Made by a program: the position numbers and the translations under genes. The notes under the pieces are model-generated. The model had not been told where the DNA came from. It searched no databases and saw only the letters and a list, made by a program, of their open reading frames with translations. A DNA stretch of 64,000 nucleotides from Mycolicibacter sp. MU0102 (GTDB lineage Bacteria; Actinomycetota; Actinomycetes; Mycobacteriales; Mycobacteriaceae): assembly GCF_963378105.1 (NCBI RefSeq), contig NZ_OY726398.1, positions 3,224,001-3,288,000 on the forward strand, given 5' to 3'. This document shows, one piece after another, positions 42,165 to 51,864 of the stretch. The stretch's first letter is position 1, and every line of letters starts with the position of its first letter.

Positions 42165-43358
42165 CTAGTACATGACCATGTCGGGCTGCATCTGCTTGGC
42201 CCACGCCACAATTCCCCCCTGCAGGTGGACCGCGTTGGCAAAGCCGGCCTTCTTCAGGGTGGCTAGGGCCTGGGCCGAACGGACCCCGGTCTTGCAGTAC
42301 AGCACCGACATTCGGTCCTGCGGAAGCATCGCCAGGCCTTCACCGGTGTTGATCATCGACTGCGGGACCAACTGGGCACCCTCAATGCGGTTGATCGCCC
42401 ACTCTCCCGGCTCGCGCACGTCGATCAGTGCCAGCTGTTGCCCGGAGTCCAGCAGCTCACGCAGCTCGGCGGGAGTGATCGTGGACCCGGCGGCTGCGGC
42501 GGTGTCCTCCTCGGCGACCACGCCGCAGAACGCGTCGTAGTCGACCAACTCGGTGATCGCCGGTGTGGCGGGGTCCTTGCGGATCGCAATGGTGCGGTAG
42601 CTCATCTCCAAGGCGTCGTAGATCATCAGCCGCCCCAGCAGCGTTTCTCCGATACCGGTGATCAGCTTGATCGCCTCGGTGCCCATCACCGACCCGATCG
42701 AGGCGCACAACACCCCGAGCACGCCGCCCTCGGCGCACGACGGCACCATGCCCGGCGGCGGGGGCTCGGGATACAGGTCGCGGTAGTTGAGGCCGCGCTC
42801 ATTGCCGTCCTCATCGGGTGGCGCGTCCTCCCAGAACACCGACACCTGGCCCTCGAAGCGGTAGATCGAGCCCCAGATGTAGGGCTTGTGCGCCAACACC
42901 GCCGCGTCGTTGACCAGGTAGCGGGTGGCGAAGTTGTCGGTGCCGTCCAGGATCAGGTCGTACTGCGCGAACAGTTCGACGGCGTTGGACGCCTCCAGCC
43001 GCACCTGGTGCAGCTGCACCCGTACCAGCGGGTTGACCTCCGCAATCGAGTCCCGGGCGCTTTCGGCTTTGGTGCGGCCGATATCGGAGACCCCGTGGAT
43101 GACCTGGCGCTGCAAGTTCGACTCTTCGACGATGTCGAAGTCGACGATCCCGAGGGTGCCGACGCCGGCGGCGGCCAGATACAGCAGAGTCGGCGCGCCG
43201 AGTCCGCCGGCGCCGATCACCAGCACGCGGGCGTTCTTGAGTCGCTTCTGCCCCTGCACGCCGACGTCGGGAATGATCAAGTGGCGGCTGTAGCGCGCCA
43301 CTTCATCCCTGGTCAGCTCGCCGGCCGGCTCCACCAGCGGCGGCAGTGATATCGGCAC
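42165..43358 (-). CDS. moeZ: Adenylyltransferase/sulfurtransferase MoeZ
   Basis: 397 residues. ThiF/MoeB E1-like domain (GAGGLGAPTLLYLAAAGVG near 48-66; RQVIHGVSDIGR) plus a C-terminal rhodanese domain with active-site Cys355 in YCKTGVRS. MoeZ activates and sulfurates CysO and MoaD-type carrier proteins for cysteine and molybdopterin synthesis. The family zinc cysteines of E. coli MoeB are reduced, as usual for MoeZ. The same operonic position as Rv3206c. Confidence 0.95.
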   Translation of the reverse strand: MPISLPPLVEPAGELTRDEVARYSRHLIIPDVGVQGQKRLKNARVLVIGAGGLGAPTLLYLAAAGVGTLGIVDFDIVEESNLQRQVIHGVSDIGRTKAESARDSIAEVNPLVRVQLHQVRLEASNAVELFAQYDLILDGTDNFATRYLVNDAAVLAHKPYIWGSIYRFEGQVSVFWEDAPPDEDGNERGLNYRDLYPEPPPPGMVPSCAEGGVLGVLCASIGSVMGTEAIKLITGIGETLLGRLMIYDALEMSYRTIAIRKDPATPAITELVDYDAFCGVVAEEDTAAAAGSTITPAELRELLDSGQQLALIDVREPGEWAINRIEGAQLVPQSMINTGEGLAMLPQDRMSVLYCKTGVRSAQALATLKKAGFANAVHLQGGIVAWAKQMQPDMVMY

Positions 43359-43457
43359 CGGGCAATCTCCTCAACGTCGCGTCCGCCAAACCATCACAGC
43401 AGTTGGTGGGGGCAACGACAAACCGCGGTTCAAGCTTCCCGAAAAGAGCTGACCGGC

Positions 43458-44492
43458 TCAGGCAATCGGAGACGGCCAAGGGTTGAATCGGCAGGTCTTC
43501 CCGTCGGGCTTGACCCAGTCCGGGTCGAACTTCGCCGCGTCGTCGTTGGAGGTGCCGAACGTCTGCTGCATCATCACCGGCGCCAGCCCGTCCTGCTTAT
43601 CGCACGGTTCGTGGTGCTGGTAGCCGATGGCGTGGCCGACCTCGTGGTTGATCAGGTACTGCCGGTAGGACCCGATGTCACCCTGGAATGGCACGGCACC
43701 GCGAACCCAGCGGGCTTCGTTGACGAACACCCGCGGCTCCGACTTGGCCCCGTAGGACGGGTTGTAGCAGGACGCCTCCAGCGGAATCTCGTAGCCGCAA
43801 CCCTCCCGGACGGTGATCGGCGAGGTCAACGAGATACGAAAATCAGGAGTAATCGGACTCGCACCGTCGATCCGTACGAACCCGATCTGCGGGGTGTGCG
43901 TCCATCCCTTGGGGTTACGCAGGGTCTGGTCGACCATCCGGGCGAACGCCTCGTCGCCGCCGAAGGCGGTGGTGTCGATGCCGTTCTCCACCTCGATGGT
44001 GTAGGCGAAGACCTTCTCGGTGCCCTGACCGAACTCCGGCTCCGTGCCCGGTATGACGCGCCAGGTCATGTCGCCGGCTTCGGTGAACGGGCCGCCGTTG
44101 GGCAGCACCCCGGTCGGCAGGTTGACGTCGAACTCGGTGAGGCCGCGCGGTGGTGCGCCGATGATCGAGGTGCCCGCCGATCCGATCGTCGGCGGCCCTT
44201 GGACGGTGTCGTCGGCGGCCTGGGTGCGCACTCCGGTGCCGGTCACGGTCTGATACACCACGATGACGGTCAGAGCCATGAGGACCGGCAGCGCATAGGC
44301 GCGCCAACCGTAGGTGGACACGAACCTGCCCAGCCAGCTCTGCTTGCGCCACTGGCGGTGCACATCACGGTCCGACCGCAGCCGCCCAGCACCGGCCGCA
44401 AGCGGGTCACGCTGGGCGCGCAGCGGCTCGCGGAAGCGATCCCGCAGCACCGGGGCTCGACCGCCGCCGCTCCGCCCCGGGTCGTAGGTCAC
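43458..44492 (-). CDS. Membrane-anchored DUF3152 metalloprotease-like protein (Rv3207c orthologue)
   Basis: 344 residues from GTG 44492. A basic cytoplasmic N terminus, one span at about 65-85 and an extracytoplasmic domain with the zinc motif HEVGHAIGYQHH (283-294), a metzincin-like HExxHxxGxxH. Conserved cysteines occur in GCGYEIPLEASCY. In M. tuberculosis the orthologue has been reported as a zinc metalloprotease-like protein important to the Rip1/SigK-type signalling; the exact target here is not visible. Divergent from a TetR gene. Confidence 0.87.
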   Translation of the reverse strand: MTYDPGRSGGGRAPVLRDRFREPLRAQRDPLAAGAGRLRSDRDVHRQWRKQSWLGRFVSTYGWRAYALPVLMALTVIVVYQTVTGTGVRTQAADDTVQGPPTIGSAGTSIIGAPPRGLTEFDVNLPTGVLPNGGPFTEAGDMTWRVIPGTEPEFGQGTEKVFAYTIEVENGIDTTAFGGDEAFARMVDQTLRNPKGWTHTPQIGFVRIDGASPITPDFRISLTSPITVREGCGYEIPLEASCYNPSYGAKSEPRVFVNEARWVRGAVPFQGDIGSYRQYLINHEVGHAIGYQHHEPCDKQDGLAPVMMQQTFGTSNDDAAKFDPDWVKPDGKTCRFNPWPSPIA

Positions 44493-44696
44493 GGTCCCAG
44501 AATGGCACAAGGTCTGCGAGCTGGGACTCTGCGGCACGCCAGGAGGTGTGCTGCGATGAGTTCGAAAAGGCGATCGGCAGCCGATTGCCGGATGTCGCTG
44601 GTGGAAGTGACGGGTGCAGCGCGTAGTCTCGCTCTCACGTATCGGCCGTCGTGGACCCAGGTCCCAGGCGTCCGGCCGGACCAGATTGAGGAGTCG

Positions 44697-45383
44697 ATGA
44701 GCAAACCGACCGACACGGCAGAGCGGGACGGCGCCCAGCCCACTGGCCGTCGCTCGAGCGGCGCCAAGGCGTCGACTACGGGCGGCCGTCGGGGCAGCCG
44801 GCTCCCCCGCGACGAGCGCCGGGGTCAGCTGCTGATCGCCGCCAGTGATGTATTCGTCGATCGCGGTTACCACGCGGCCGGCATGGATGAGATCGCCGAG
44901 CGGGCCGGGGTCAGCAAACCGATCCTCTACCAGCACTTCGCGTCCAAACTGGAGCTGTACCTGGCGGTATTGGCCCGGCACGTGGAGAACCTGGTCTCCG
45001 GTGTCCGTCAGGCATTGCGGACCACCACCGACAACCGGCAGCGGCTGCGGTCGGCGGTGCAGGCTTTCTTCGACTTCATCGAGCACGACAGCCAGGGCTA
45101 TCGGCTGATCTTCGAGAACGACAACGTTGCCGAGCCGCAGGTCGCGGTCCAGGTGCGCGTGGCCACCGAGTCGTGCATCGACGCGATTTTCGACCTGGTC
45201 AGCCACGACTCCGGCCTGGACCCGCACCGCGCCCGGATGGTCGCGGTGGGGTTGGTCGCGATCAGCGTCGACTGCGCCCGGTACTGGCTGGACAGTGACC
45301 GCCCGATCGCCAAGGACGACGCCGTCGACGGGACGGTGGCGTTCGCCTGGGGCGGGCTGTCACACGTGCCCCTCACTCGCTAA
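44697..45383 (+). CDS. TetR family regulator (Rv3208 orthologue)
   Basis: 228 residues. A Ser/Thr/Gly-rich, basic 37-residue leader precedes the TetR HTH (LLIAASDVFVDRGYHAAGMD, then ERAGVSKPILYQHF, about 42-88). The C-terminal domain is that of the Rv3208 group. ATG 44697 has GAGGAG 6 bases upstream. The 204-base divergent region to the DUF3152 gene presumably carries both promoters. Confidence 0.9.
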   Translation: MSKPTDTAERDGAQPTGRRSSGAKASTTGGRRGSRLPRDERRGQLLIAASDVFVDRGYHAAGMDEIAERAGVSKPILYQHFASKLELYLAVLARHVENLVSGVRQALRTTTDNRQRLRSAVQAFFDFIEHDSQGYRLIFENDNVAEPQVAVQVRVATESCIDAIFDLVSHDSGLDPHRARMVAVGLVAISVDCARYWLDSDRPIAKDDAVDGTVAFAWGGLSHVPLTR

Positions 45384-45398
45384 GAGGCACTAGCCCCG

Positions 45399-45665
45399 TT
45401 AAGAGGAACTGGCCCCGGCAGCGGCGTCAGCACCGATCCCGAAACCGACCCGTCGGCTGTCGGCAACACCGATCTCCACGTAGGCGATCTTGGCGGCCTG
45501 CACCAGGAAGCGGCGGCCCTTCTCGTCGGTGAGGGCGAGCAATCCAGCCGCGTCTGCACCCTTGCCCAACGCGGCGCCGACCAGCTTCTCGACCTCATCG
45601 GGCGTCTGCGCACTGTTGATAACCAGTTCGCGCGCGCTATCGGTGACCCCGATCTTGACCTCCAC
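45399..45665 (-). CDS. DUF3107 protein (TB9.4 orthologue)
   Basis: 88 residues, small soluble beta/alpha protein starting MEVKIGVTDSARELVI and matching M. tuberculosis TB9.4 (Rv3208A) in size and sequence. Function unknown. Convergent with the TetR gene, 15 bases between stops. Confidence 0.9.
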   Translation of the reverse strand: MEVKIGVTDSARELVINSAQTPDEVEKLVGAALGKGADAAGLLALTDEKGRRFLVQAAKIAYVEIGVADSRRVGFGIGADAAAGASSS

Positions 45666-45765
45666 GCCGGCCCCTTTCGTTTGCGTTGGGCGTTGCTAAG
45701 CAGGCTAGTGGACGGGGGCCCGGTTGGTGCGCACCGGCCGTTCGCCCTCGGCGATATCGGGCTTC

Positions 45766-46173
45766 TCAGCGCTGTTGAATACGGACCATATTGCCGGCGG
45801 GATCACGGAACGCGCAGTCCCGCACGCCATATGGCTGTTGCGTGGGCTCTTGGACCACTTCGGCGTCCGTCGCCTGCAGCCGGTCAAACGTGCCGTCAAG
45901 ATCGTCGGAGGCCAGCAGAAGCGTGCCGTAGGTCCCTTTGGCCATCATTTCGGCGATGACGCGGCGCTCAGCGTCGGTGACCCCGGGGTTGGCCGCCGGC
46001 GGGCACAGAACGATCGAGGTATCGGGCTGATTGGGGGGACCGACCGTGATCCAGCGCATTTTGCCTTTTCCAACGTCCAGGCGGACTTCGAAATCCAGCG
46101 CGTCGCGGTAGAAGGCGAGGGAGGCTTCCGGGTCGTCGTGCGGCAGGAAACTCGAATGAATGGTGATATCCAT
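45766..46173 (-). CDS. VOC/glyoxalase-superfamily protein
   Basis: 135 residues from ATG 46173. Two beta-alpha-beta-beta-beta modules: HDDPEASLAFYRDALDFEV and LDGTFDRLQATDAEVVQEP, ending FRDPAGNMVRI, the typical VOC terminus. The conserved Glu/His metal ligands are only partly present, so enzyme activity is uncertain. It sits five bases downstream of an AraC regulator gene. The pair occupies the place of Rv3209 in M. tuberculosis. Confidence 0.8.
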   Translation of the reverse strand: MDITIHSSFLPHDDPEASLAFYRDALDFEVRLDVGKGKMRWITVGPPNQPDTSIVLCPPAANPGVTDAERRVIAEMMAKGTYGTLLLASDDLDGTFDRLQATDAEVVQEPTQQPYGVRDCAFRDPAGNMVRIQQR

Positions 46174-46178
46174 AGCGG

Positions 46179-46622
46179 TCACGGTAGGTGCAGCGCGCCG
46201 GCTGGGGCTTCTCGATTCCTGATCGGTCTGGTGACCTGTTTTTCCAGGCACGACGGGATGCCCTCAGTGAGGTGCATGGTCTCCGCCCGATAGCGGCTGG
46301 GCGGGATTCCGACGAGTTCGGTGAAGCGCGTGCTGAAGGTGCCCAGCGATGAGCAGCCCACCTCGAAACAGACCTCGGTGACGCTCATGTCGCCGCGCCG
46401 CAGCAGTGCCATCGCGCGTTCGATTCGCCGGGTCATCAGGTAGGAGTAGGGCGATTCGCCGTAGGCGAGCTTGAATTGTCGCGACAAGTGGCCCGTGGAC
46501 AGGTGCACGTCGCGCGCGAGTGTGTCCAGATTCAGCGGTTGGGCGTAGTCGCGGTCGATCCGGTCCCGGACGCGCCGCAGCCTCGCCAGGTCGCGCAGAT
46601 CCTGGGCTTGCCCGCCGGTCAC
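46179..46622 (-). CDS. Short AraC-family regulator
   Basis: 147 residues consisting of the AraC DNA-binding domain with almost no sensor part. First HTH LDTLARDVHLSTGHLSRQFK (about 33-52), second MSVTEVCFEVGCSSLGTFST (about 79-98) and the closing GIPPSRYR. GTG start. Same strand and 5 bases from the VOC gene, which could be its ligand-handling partner or target. Confidence 0.85.
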   Translation of the reverse strand: MTGGQAQDLRDLARLRRVRDRIDRDYAQPLNLDTLARDVHLSTGHLSRQFKLAYGESPYSYLMTRRIERAMALLRRGDMSVTEVCFEVGCSSLGTFSTRFTELVGIPPSRYRAETMHLTEGIPSCLEKQVTRPIRNREAPAGALHLP

Positions 46623-46647
46623 GCGCTAACGCTATCGCGACGACCCG

Positions 46648-47343
46648 CTAGGCCAGCCCCAGCTCGCGCATGCGTTCGTCGTGGGTGTGCTGGAGGCGAT
46701 CGAAGAACCCGGCCAGCTGAGCCAGCCCGGCCGCCCCAGACACCACCAGATCGACCAATTCGTCGCGGTCGGCCAATACGTACTGGGCCTGGGTGATCGC
46801 CTCACCGAGCAGGCGACGCGACCACAACGCCAGTCGGCTGCGTTGTTTGGCGCTGGCGGTGACCGCGCCGCGCACCTCGTCGACGACGAACTGCGAATGC
46901 TTGGTCTCGGCGAGCACCGCGCGCACCACATCGCCCACCTCGTCGGGCAGCCCGTCGGCGATCTGCAGGTAGAAGTCGGCGGCCATCGCGTCGCCGATGT
47001 AGGTCTTGACCAATGCCTCCAGCCAGGTGCTGGGCATCGTCAGCCGATGGTAATTGTCAAGGGCGGTAGCGTATTTCGACATCGCCGCGACCACGTCGAC
47101 ACCGCGGCACTCAAGCGCTTCGCGGAGCAGTTCGAAGTGGCCCATCTCCGCAGCGGCCATCGCCGCCATCGAGATCCGGCCGCGCAGATCGGGCGCCATC
47201 CGGGCTTCGTCGGTGAGCCGGTAGAACGCGGCCACCTCGCCGTAGGCCAGTACCGCGAAAAGCTCGTTGACGCCGGGATGATCGGCGGACAGCCGCGGCG
47301 GGGAAGACTGCGCTTCCGCGTCGGCGGAGGGAACCGAATTCAT
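46648..47343 (-). CDS. Ferritin-like fold protein (Rv3210c orthologue)
   Basis: 231 residues, all-helical, matching Rv3210c in length. Carboxylate/histidine motifs of a diiron ferritin-like bundle are visible: GEVAAFYRLTDEA, AAEMGHFELL, and LAETKHSQFVVDE. Start ATG 47343 follows a codon (VMNSV) in a longer open frame that is not conserved. Activity is unknown. Divergent from rhlE. Confidence 0.85.
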   Translation of the reverse strand: MNSVPSADAEAQSSPPRLSADHPGVNELFAVLAYGEVAAFYRLTDEARMAPDLRGRISMAAMAAAEMGHFELLREALECRGVDVVAAMSKYATALDNYHRLTMPSTWLEALVKTYIGDAMAADFYLQIADGLPDEVGDVVRAVLAETKHSQFVVDEVRGAVTASAKQRSRLALWSRRLLGEAITQAQYVLADRDELVDLVVSGAAGLAQLAGFFDRLQHTHDERMRELGLA

Positions 47344-47598
47344 CACCACACTGTATGCGTTCCGCGGCAATGGACCGATGCCCGGCCCGACCAGGTAGTA
47401 TGAGCCCCAGGCAGTGCCTATTCGGCGCTGCCGCGCAATGTGCGTACACGTGGTTGGCCCGCCTCCTCGGCGAGTGCAGGGCCCCCGGCGGTGCCTTCGA
47501 AAATGGGCAAAGTATCGACCGTCTCCAGTGTGTGCGCCCCGACCCGCACCGCGATCGACTGACATACCGCGCCGACTTCGAAAGGCATCTGCCCGCGC

Positions 47599-49122
47599 AT
47601 GACCCCACTGATCTCTACCACCGTTCCCACTACCCCTCCGAGCTTCGCCGAACTGGGCGTTCGCGACGAGATCGTCCGCGCACTTGCCGAGGACGGTATC
47701 GAGCACGCTTTCGCGATCCAGGAGCTGACGCTGCCGCTGGCCCTGGCCGGCGACGACCTGATCGGCCAGGCCCGCACCGGCATGGGCAAGACCTACGGTT
47801 TCGGCATCCCGCTGCTGCAGCGGGTCACCACCAGCCCGGACCGGCCGCTGACCGGCGCACCCCGAGCGTTGGTCGTGGTGCCCACCCGTGAGCTGTGCAT
47901 CCAGGTCTCCGGCGACCTGGCCGACGCGGCCAAGTACCTGACCGCCGGGGATCGTCCCCTCTCGGTGCAGGCCATCTACGGCGGCCGGCCCTACGAACCG
48001 CAGATCGAGGCGCTGAAGGCAGGCGCCGACGTGGTGGTGGGCACCCCGGGCCGCCTACTCGACCTGGCCCAGCAGGGACACCTGCAGCTGGGCGGCTTGT
48101 CGGTGCTGGTCCTCGACGAGGCCGACGAGATGCTGGACCTGGGCTTCTTGCCCGACATCGAGCGCATCTTGTCCCGCATCCCCGACGACCGGCAGTCGAT
48201 GCTGTTCTCGGCCACCATGCCCGGCCCGATCATCACGCTGGCCCGCAGCTTCATGAACCAGCCCACCCACATCCGCGCCGAGGCGCCGCACTCTTCGGCG
48301 GTGCACGACGCCACCGAGCAGTTCGTCTACCGGGCCCACGCCCTGGACAAGGCCGAACTGGTGGCGCGGGTGCTGCAGGCCCGTGGCCGCGGCGCCACGA
48401 TGATCTTCACCCGCACCAAGCGGACCGCGCAGAAGGTCGCCGACGACCTCAACGAGCGTGGGTTCAAGGTGGGCGCGGTGCACGGCGACCTCAATCAGGT
48501 AGCCCGCGAGAAGGCGCTCAAGGCGTTCCGCACCGGCGACATCGATGTCCTGGTAGCCACCGATGTGGCCGCCCGCGGCATCGACATCGACGATGTCACG
48601 CACGTCATCAACTACCAGTGCCCCGACGATGAGAAGACCTACGTGCACCGCATCGGCCGCACCGGACGCGCCGGAAAGACCGGTGTCGCCGTCACCCTGG
48701 TCGACTGGGACGAGCTGGCCCGCTGGACGCTGATCGACAAAGCCCTCAACCTGTGCTGCCCGGACCCGGCGGAGACCTACTCGAGCTCACCGCACCTTTT
48801 CACCGAGCTGAACATTCCCACCGATGCCAGCGGCTCCATCGGGCAGGTGCGCCGGTCGCCGGCCAAGCGGTCCGAGGACGAAACCCGCGAGACCGCAGCG
48901 GACCGCCAGCGTGCGCCCCGCAACCCGACCCGGTCTCGCCGGCGCACCCGCGGTGGCGGTCAGGCGAACGCCACCGACGGCGCCCCGCAGAGCGTCGAAA
49001 CGGGTGAGACCGGCACCGCTACGACCTCCAAGACCTCCGAGGCCACCGGGCCCAGTGCGCCGCGGCGTCGTCGCCGCCGTCGCCCGAACAAGACCGCGGC
49101 CGCTGCCGCGAACGGCAGCTGA
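47599..49122 (+). CDS. rhlE: DEAD-box RNA helicase RhlE-like
   Basis: 507 residues. Q motif FAELGV ... AFAIQELTLP, motif I ARTGMGKT (variant of ARTGSGKT), PTRELCIQV, GTPGRLLD, DEAD box at about 171-174, SAT, and HRIGRTGRAG motif VI. A basic Arg-rich low-complexity tail after about residue 420 (RRRTRGGG ... RRRRRRRRP in part) suits RNA binding. The 255-base gap upstream to the divergent ferritin-like gene has no further ORF of note. Confidence 0.94.
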   Translation: MTPLISTTVPTTPPSFAELGVRDEIVRALAEDGIEHAFAIQELTLPLALAGDDLIGQARTGMGKTYGFGIPLLQRVTTSPDRPLTGAPRALVVVPTRELCIQVSGDLADAAKYLTAGDRPLSVQAIYGGRPYEPQIEALKAGADVVVGTPGRLLDLAQQGHLQLGGLSVLVLDEADEMLDLGFLPDIERILSRIPDDRQSMLFSATMPGPIITLARSFMNQPTHIRAEAPHSSAVHDATEQFVYRAHALDKAELVARVLQARGRGATMIFTRTKRTAQKVADDLNERGFKVGAVHGDLNQVAREKALKAFRTGDIDVLVATDVAARGIDIDDVTHVINYQCPDDEKTYVHRIGRTGRAGKTGVAVTLVDWDELARWTLIDKALNLCCPDPAETYSSSPHLFTELNIPTDASGSIGQVRRSPAKRSEDETRETAADRQRAPRNPTRSRRRTRGGGQANATDGAPQSVETGETGTATTSKTSEATGPSAPRRRRRRRPNKTAAAAANGS

Positions 49123-49136
49123 GCTAGGCCGCTGAG

Positions 49137-50372
49137 ATGGTGCGACCCGAGCGCCGCACCTCCGGTGATCTGGTCGCGGCGGCCCTGATCGCGGTCGTGA
49201 TCGTCGTCGTCGGAGTGGTCATCTGGTGGACCAGCGATGCGCGCGCCACGATCAGCCGGCCGGCAGCGGACTCGGCGACCAATCCCCCGTCGGCGGCGAT
49301 GGTACCCGCGGCGCTGTCGCAGCTGTGGACAACGGCCAGCCCGGCAACTTGGGCGCCGGTGCTGGTCTCCGGCACGGTGATCACCGGCGACGGCCCGCGG
49401 ATGAGCGGGCGCGACCCGGTCACCGGGGAGGAGCGCTGGAGCTACTCCCGCGACGTCAACCTATGCGCGGTGTCCTGGATCTACCGTTACGCCGTCGCGG
49501 TCTATCCCGATTCCCGCGGGTGCGGCCAGGTCAGCGCGGTCGTCGCCGCCGACGGCCAGCGTGGACCGGCCCGCACCAGCTACGCCGACCGGGCCGTGCG
49601 GGTCTCCTCCGAGGGCAGCGCGGTGCTCTCGGCCGGCCCCACCCGCCTGGAGCTGTGGCGTTCGGACCTGGTCCGAGTGATGTCGTACGGGGAAATCGAC
49701 GCCCGGGTGAAACCCTCGGCGCGCGGCCGCGGGCAGGGCTGCACCCTGGTCTCGGCAGCGGCGGCCTCCTCGGCGGTCTCGGTGCTGGAGTCCTGCGCGG
49801 GCCAGTCCGATCTGCAGCTGACCTTGCTGCGCGCGGGCAAGGAAGAAGACGAGCCGGAGACCCAGCGCATCGCCGAACGCGGAGTGACCGCGGACTCCGG
49901 CGCCCGGGTGCTTGCGGTGACCGACTCCGACGCCGGCGCCAACACCGCGGTCTATCTGCCCACCCCGCAGCCGCGGATCGAGGTCGTCGACCAGACCGGC
50001 ACCACGATCGCTAAGACCATGCTGCCGGCCAAACCCACCGCCGCCAGCGCCGCACTGCCGGTATCGCGGCCCACCGGGTTGATCTGCTGGTGGACCGGCG
50101 ACGCCGTGATGGTGTTCGACTCTGGAACCCTGACCTACCGCTACACCATTCCGGCATCGGGCGCCGCGGTTCCGTTGGGGCCGGCGGCGCGGATGGCCGA
50201 TCGCCTCCTGATCCCGGTGACCGACGGGGTCGGCGTCTTCGATCAGAACACCGGCGCGCCTGAGCGCGTCATCCCGGTCAGCCGCCCGCCCGGGGTCTCG
50301 ACGGTGTTTCCGGCGGTATCGGGCCCAACGGTGTTGGAGCAGCGCGGCGACACCGTGGTTGCGCTGGGTTGA
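49137..50372 (+). CDS. Membrane-anchored protein of unknown function (Rv3212 orthologue)
   Basis: 411 residues. One N-terminal span (about 12-32) then an extracytoplasmic domain with beta-propeller-like repeats (ISGRDPVTGEERWSYSRDV; VFDQNTGAPERV) and four cysteines. Resembles the PQQ-repeat type of anchored proteins. Starts 14 bases after rhlE and ends seven bases before the convergent parA gene. Confidence 0.8.
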   Translation: MVRPERRTSGDLVAAALIAVVIVVVGVVIWWTSDARATISRPAADSATNPPSAAMVPAALSQLWTTASPATWAPVLVSGTVITGDGPRMSGRDPVTGEERWSYSRDVNLCAVSWIYRYAVAVYPDSRGCGQVSAVVAADGQRGPARTSYADRAVRVSSEGSAVLSAGPTRLELWRSDLVRVMSYGEIDARVKPSARGRGQGCTLVSAAAASSAVSVLESCAGQSDLQLTLLRAGKEEDEPETQRIAERGVTADSGARVLAVTDSDAGANTAVYLPTPQPRIEVVDQTGTTIAKTMLPAKPTAASAALPVSRPTGLICWWTGDAVMVFDSGTLTYRYTIPASGAAVPLGPAARMADRLLIPVTDGVGVFDQNTGAPERVIPVSRPPGVSTVFPAVSGPTVLEQRGDTVVALG

Positions 50373-50379
50373 TAGCCCG

Positions 50380-51180
50380 CTAGACCTCGGGGGTGAACGT
50401 GGGCAGCGTCTTGCCGCTCTTCCAGTACTTGAGCAACGCCTCGGCCAGCTGCCGGTAGGCCTGCGCGCCCTTGTTCTTGCGTCCGGCGATCACCGAGGCG
50501 CCGGATGCGCTGGCCTCGGCGAAACGCACCGTCCGCGGGATCGGCGGCGCCAATACCGGCAGGTCGTAGCGGTCGGCGATGTCGAGCAAGACGTCGCGAC
50601 TGTGGGTGGTGCGCGAGTCGTAGAGCGTCGGCAGGGCCCCCAGCAGGCGCAGCTTAGGGTTGGTGATCTGCTGGACGTCGGAGACGGTGCGCAGGAATTG
50701 GCCGACGCCTCGATGCGCCAGGGTCTCGCATTGCAGGGGCACGATCACCTCGCCGGCAGCGGTCAGACCGTTGAGGGTCAGCACGCCCAAGGACGGCGGG
50801 CAGTCGATGACCACCGCGTCGAACTCGTCTTCCAGCTTGGCCAGCGCCCGCGCCAGGACATACTCGCGGCCGGCCCGCATCAGCAGCATCGCCTCGGCGC
50901 CGGCCAGGTCGATGTTGGCCGGCAGCAGGGTCATCCCCTCGTCGGTAGGCACCAACGCCGTGTTGGGCTCCACCTCGCCCAGCAACACTTCGTGCACCGA
51001 CACCGGCAGCTTGTCGGGGTCGTGGCCCAGGGAGAAAGTCAGGCAGCCCTGCGGGTCGAGGTCGACCAACAACACCCGCCGACCCAGCTCGGCCATCGCC
51101 GCACCCAGCGAAGCCACCGTCGTGGTCTTGGCCACGCCGCCTTTCTGGTTGGCAACCGCCAAGATCCGCATCCCCGTCAC
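50380..51180 (-). CDS. ParA/Soj-family ATPase (Rv3213c orthologue)
   Basis: 266 residues from GTG 51180, the same length as Rv3213c. Deviant Walker A KGGVAKTTT (about 13-21), Walker B LVDLDPQG and a third motif IIDCPPSLG-like (VVIDCPPSLG). No ParB gene is adjacent, so it is an orphan Soj/MinD-type ATPase of unknown cargo. The long N-terminal extension of the open frame (to 51987) is antisense to gpm2/entC. Confidence 0.93.
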   Translation of the reverse strand: MTGMRILAVANQKGGVAKTTTVASLGAAMAELGRRVLLVDLDPQGCLTFSLGHDPDKLPVSVHEVLLGEVEPNTALVPTDEGMTLLPANIDLAGAEAMLLMRAGREYVLARALAKLEDEFDAVVIDCPPSLGVLTLNGLTAAGEVIVPLQCETLAHRGVGQFLRTVSDVQQITNPKLRLLGALPTLYDSRTTHSRDVLLDIADRYDLPVLAPPIPRTVRFAEASASGASVIAGRKNKGAQAYRQLAEALLKYWKSGKTLPTFTPEV

Positions 51181-51258
51181 ACCGACATACTGGCACGGCT
51201 TGGCTCCCCGGAGCACCAAACGTGGGTCGGTGTCCGCCGTCGGGCAGAATCGACGGGC

Positions 51259-51864
51259 GTGGGGATCGAGGAGCACCGACTGCTGCTGCTGCGCCACGGG
51301 GAAACCGAGTGGTCCCAAAGCGGTCGGCACACCGGGCGCACCGATCTGGAGTTGACCGAGGTGGGCCGCCGCCAAGCCGTCGCCGCCCGAACAACACTGA
51401 CCAAGCTGGCGCTGGAGAACCCACTGGTGATCTGCAGCCCGCGCCGCCGCGCCCAGCTGACAGCCGAGCTGGCCGGACTGCACGTCGATGAGATCTCCGA
51501 CGACCTCGCCGAGTGGGACTACGGCCGCTACGAAGGGCTGACCACCGCGCAGATCCGCGAATCCGACACCGACTGGCTGATCTGGACACACGGCAGTTCC
51601 GGCGGCGAGACGGTGGCGCAGGTCAGCGACCGCGCCGACCGCATGGTTGCGTTGGCGCTGCGGCAGCTCCCCTCGCGGGATGTGGTGTTCGTCGGACACG
51701 GCCACTTCTCCCGGGCGGTGATCACGCGGTGGCTGGAGCTGCCGTTGGCCGACGGAGCGCGATTCGCGATGGCCGCGGCCTCGATGGCCGTGTGCGGCTT
51801 CGAGCACGGGGTGCGCCAGCTCGTCGCACTCGGGTTGACCGGACCTCAGGCCGCAGGGCTGTGA
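51259..51864 (+). CDS. gpm2: Histidine-phosphatase family enzyme (Gpm2, acid phosphatase)
   Basis: 201 residues from GTG 51259. Phosphoglycerate-mutase fold: LRHGETEWSQSGRHTGRTD with the phosphorylated His, second catalytic region EWDYGRYEGL, and VGHGHFSRAV with the second His. Named gpm2 historically, but the M. tuberculosis protein is a phosphatase, not a mutase. Overlaps entC by four bases (GTGA). Confidence 0.93.
   Translation: MGIEEHRLLLLRHGETEWSQSGRHTGRTDLELTEVGRRQAVAARTTLTKLALENPLVICSPRRRAQLTAELAGLHVDEISDDLAEWDYGRYEGLTTAQIRESDTDWLIWTHGSSGGETVAQVSDRADRMVALALRQLPSRDVVFVGHGHFSRAVITRWLELPLADGARFAMAAASMAVCGFEHGVRQLVALGLTGPQAAGL

Noticed and set aside
43611..44696. N-terminal extension of the TetR frame upstream of 44697
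   Set aside because: The extension is antisense to the DUF3152 gene; the ATG with GAGGAG gives the conserved protein.
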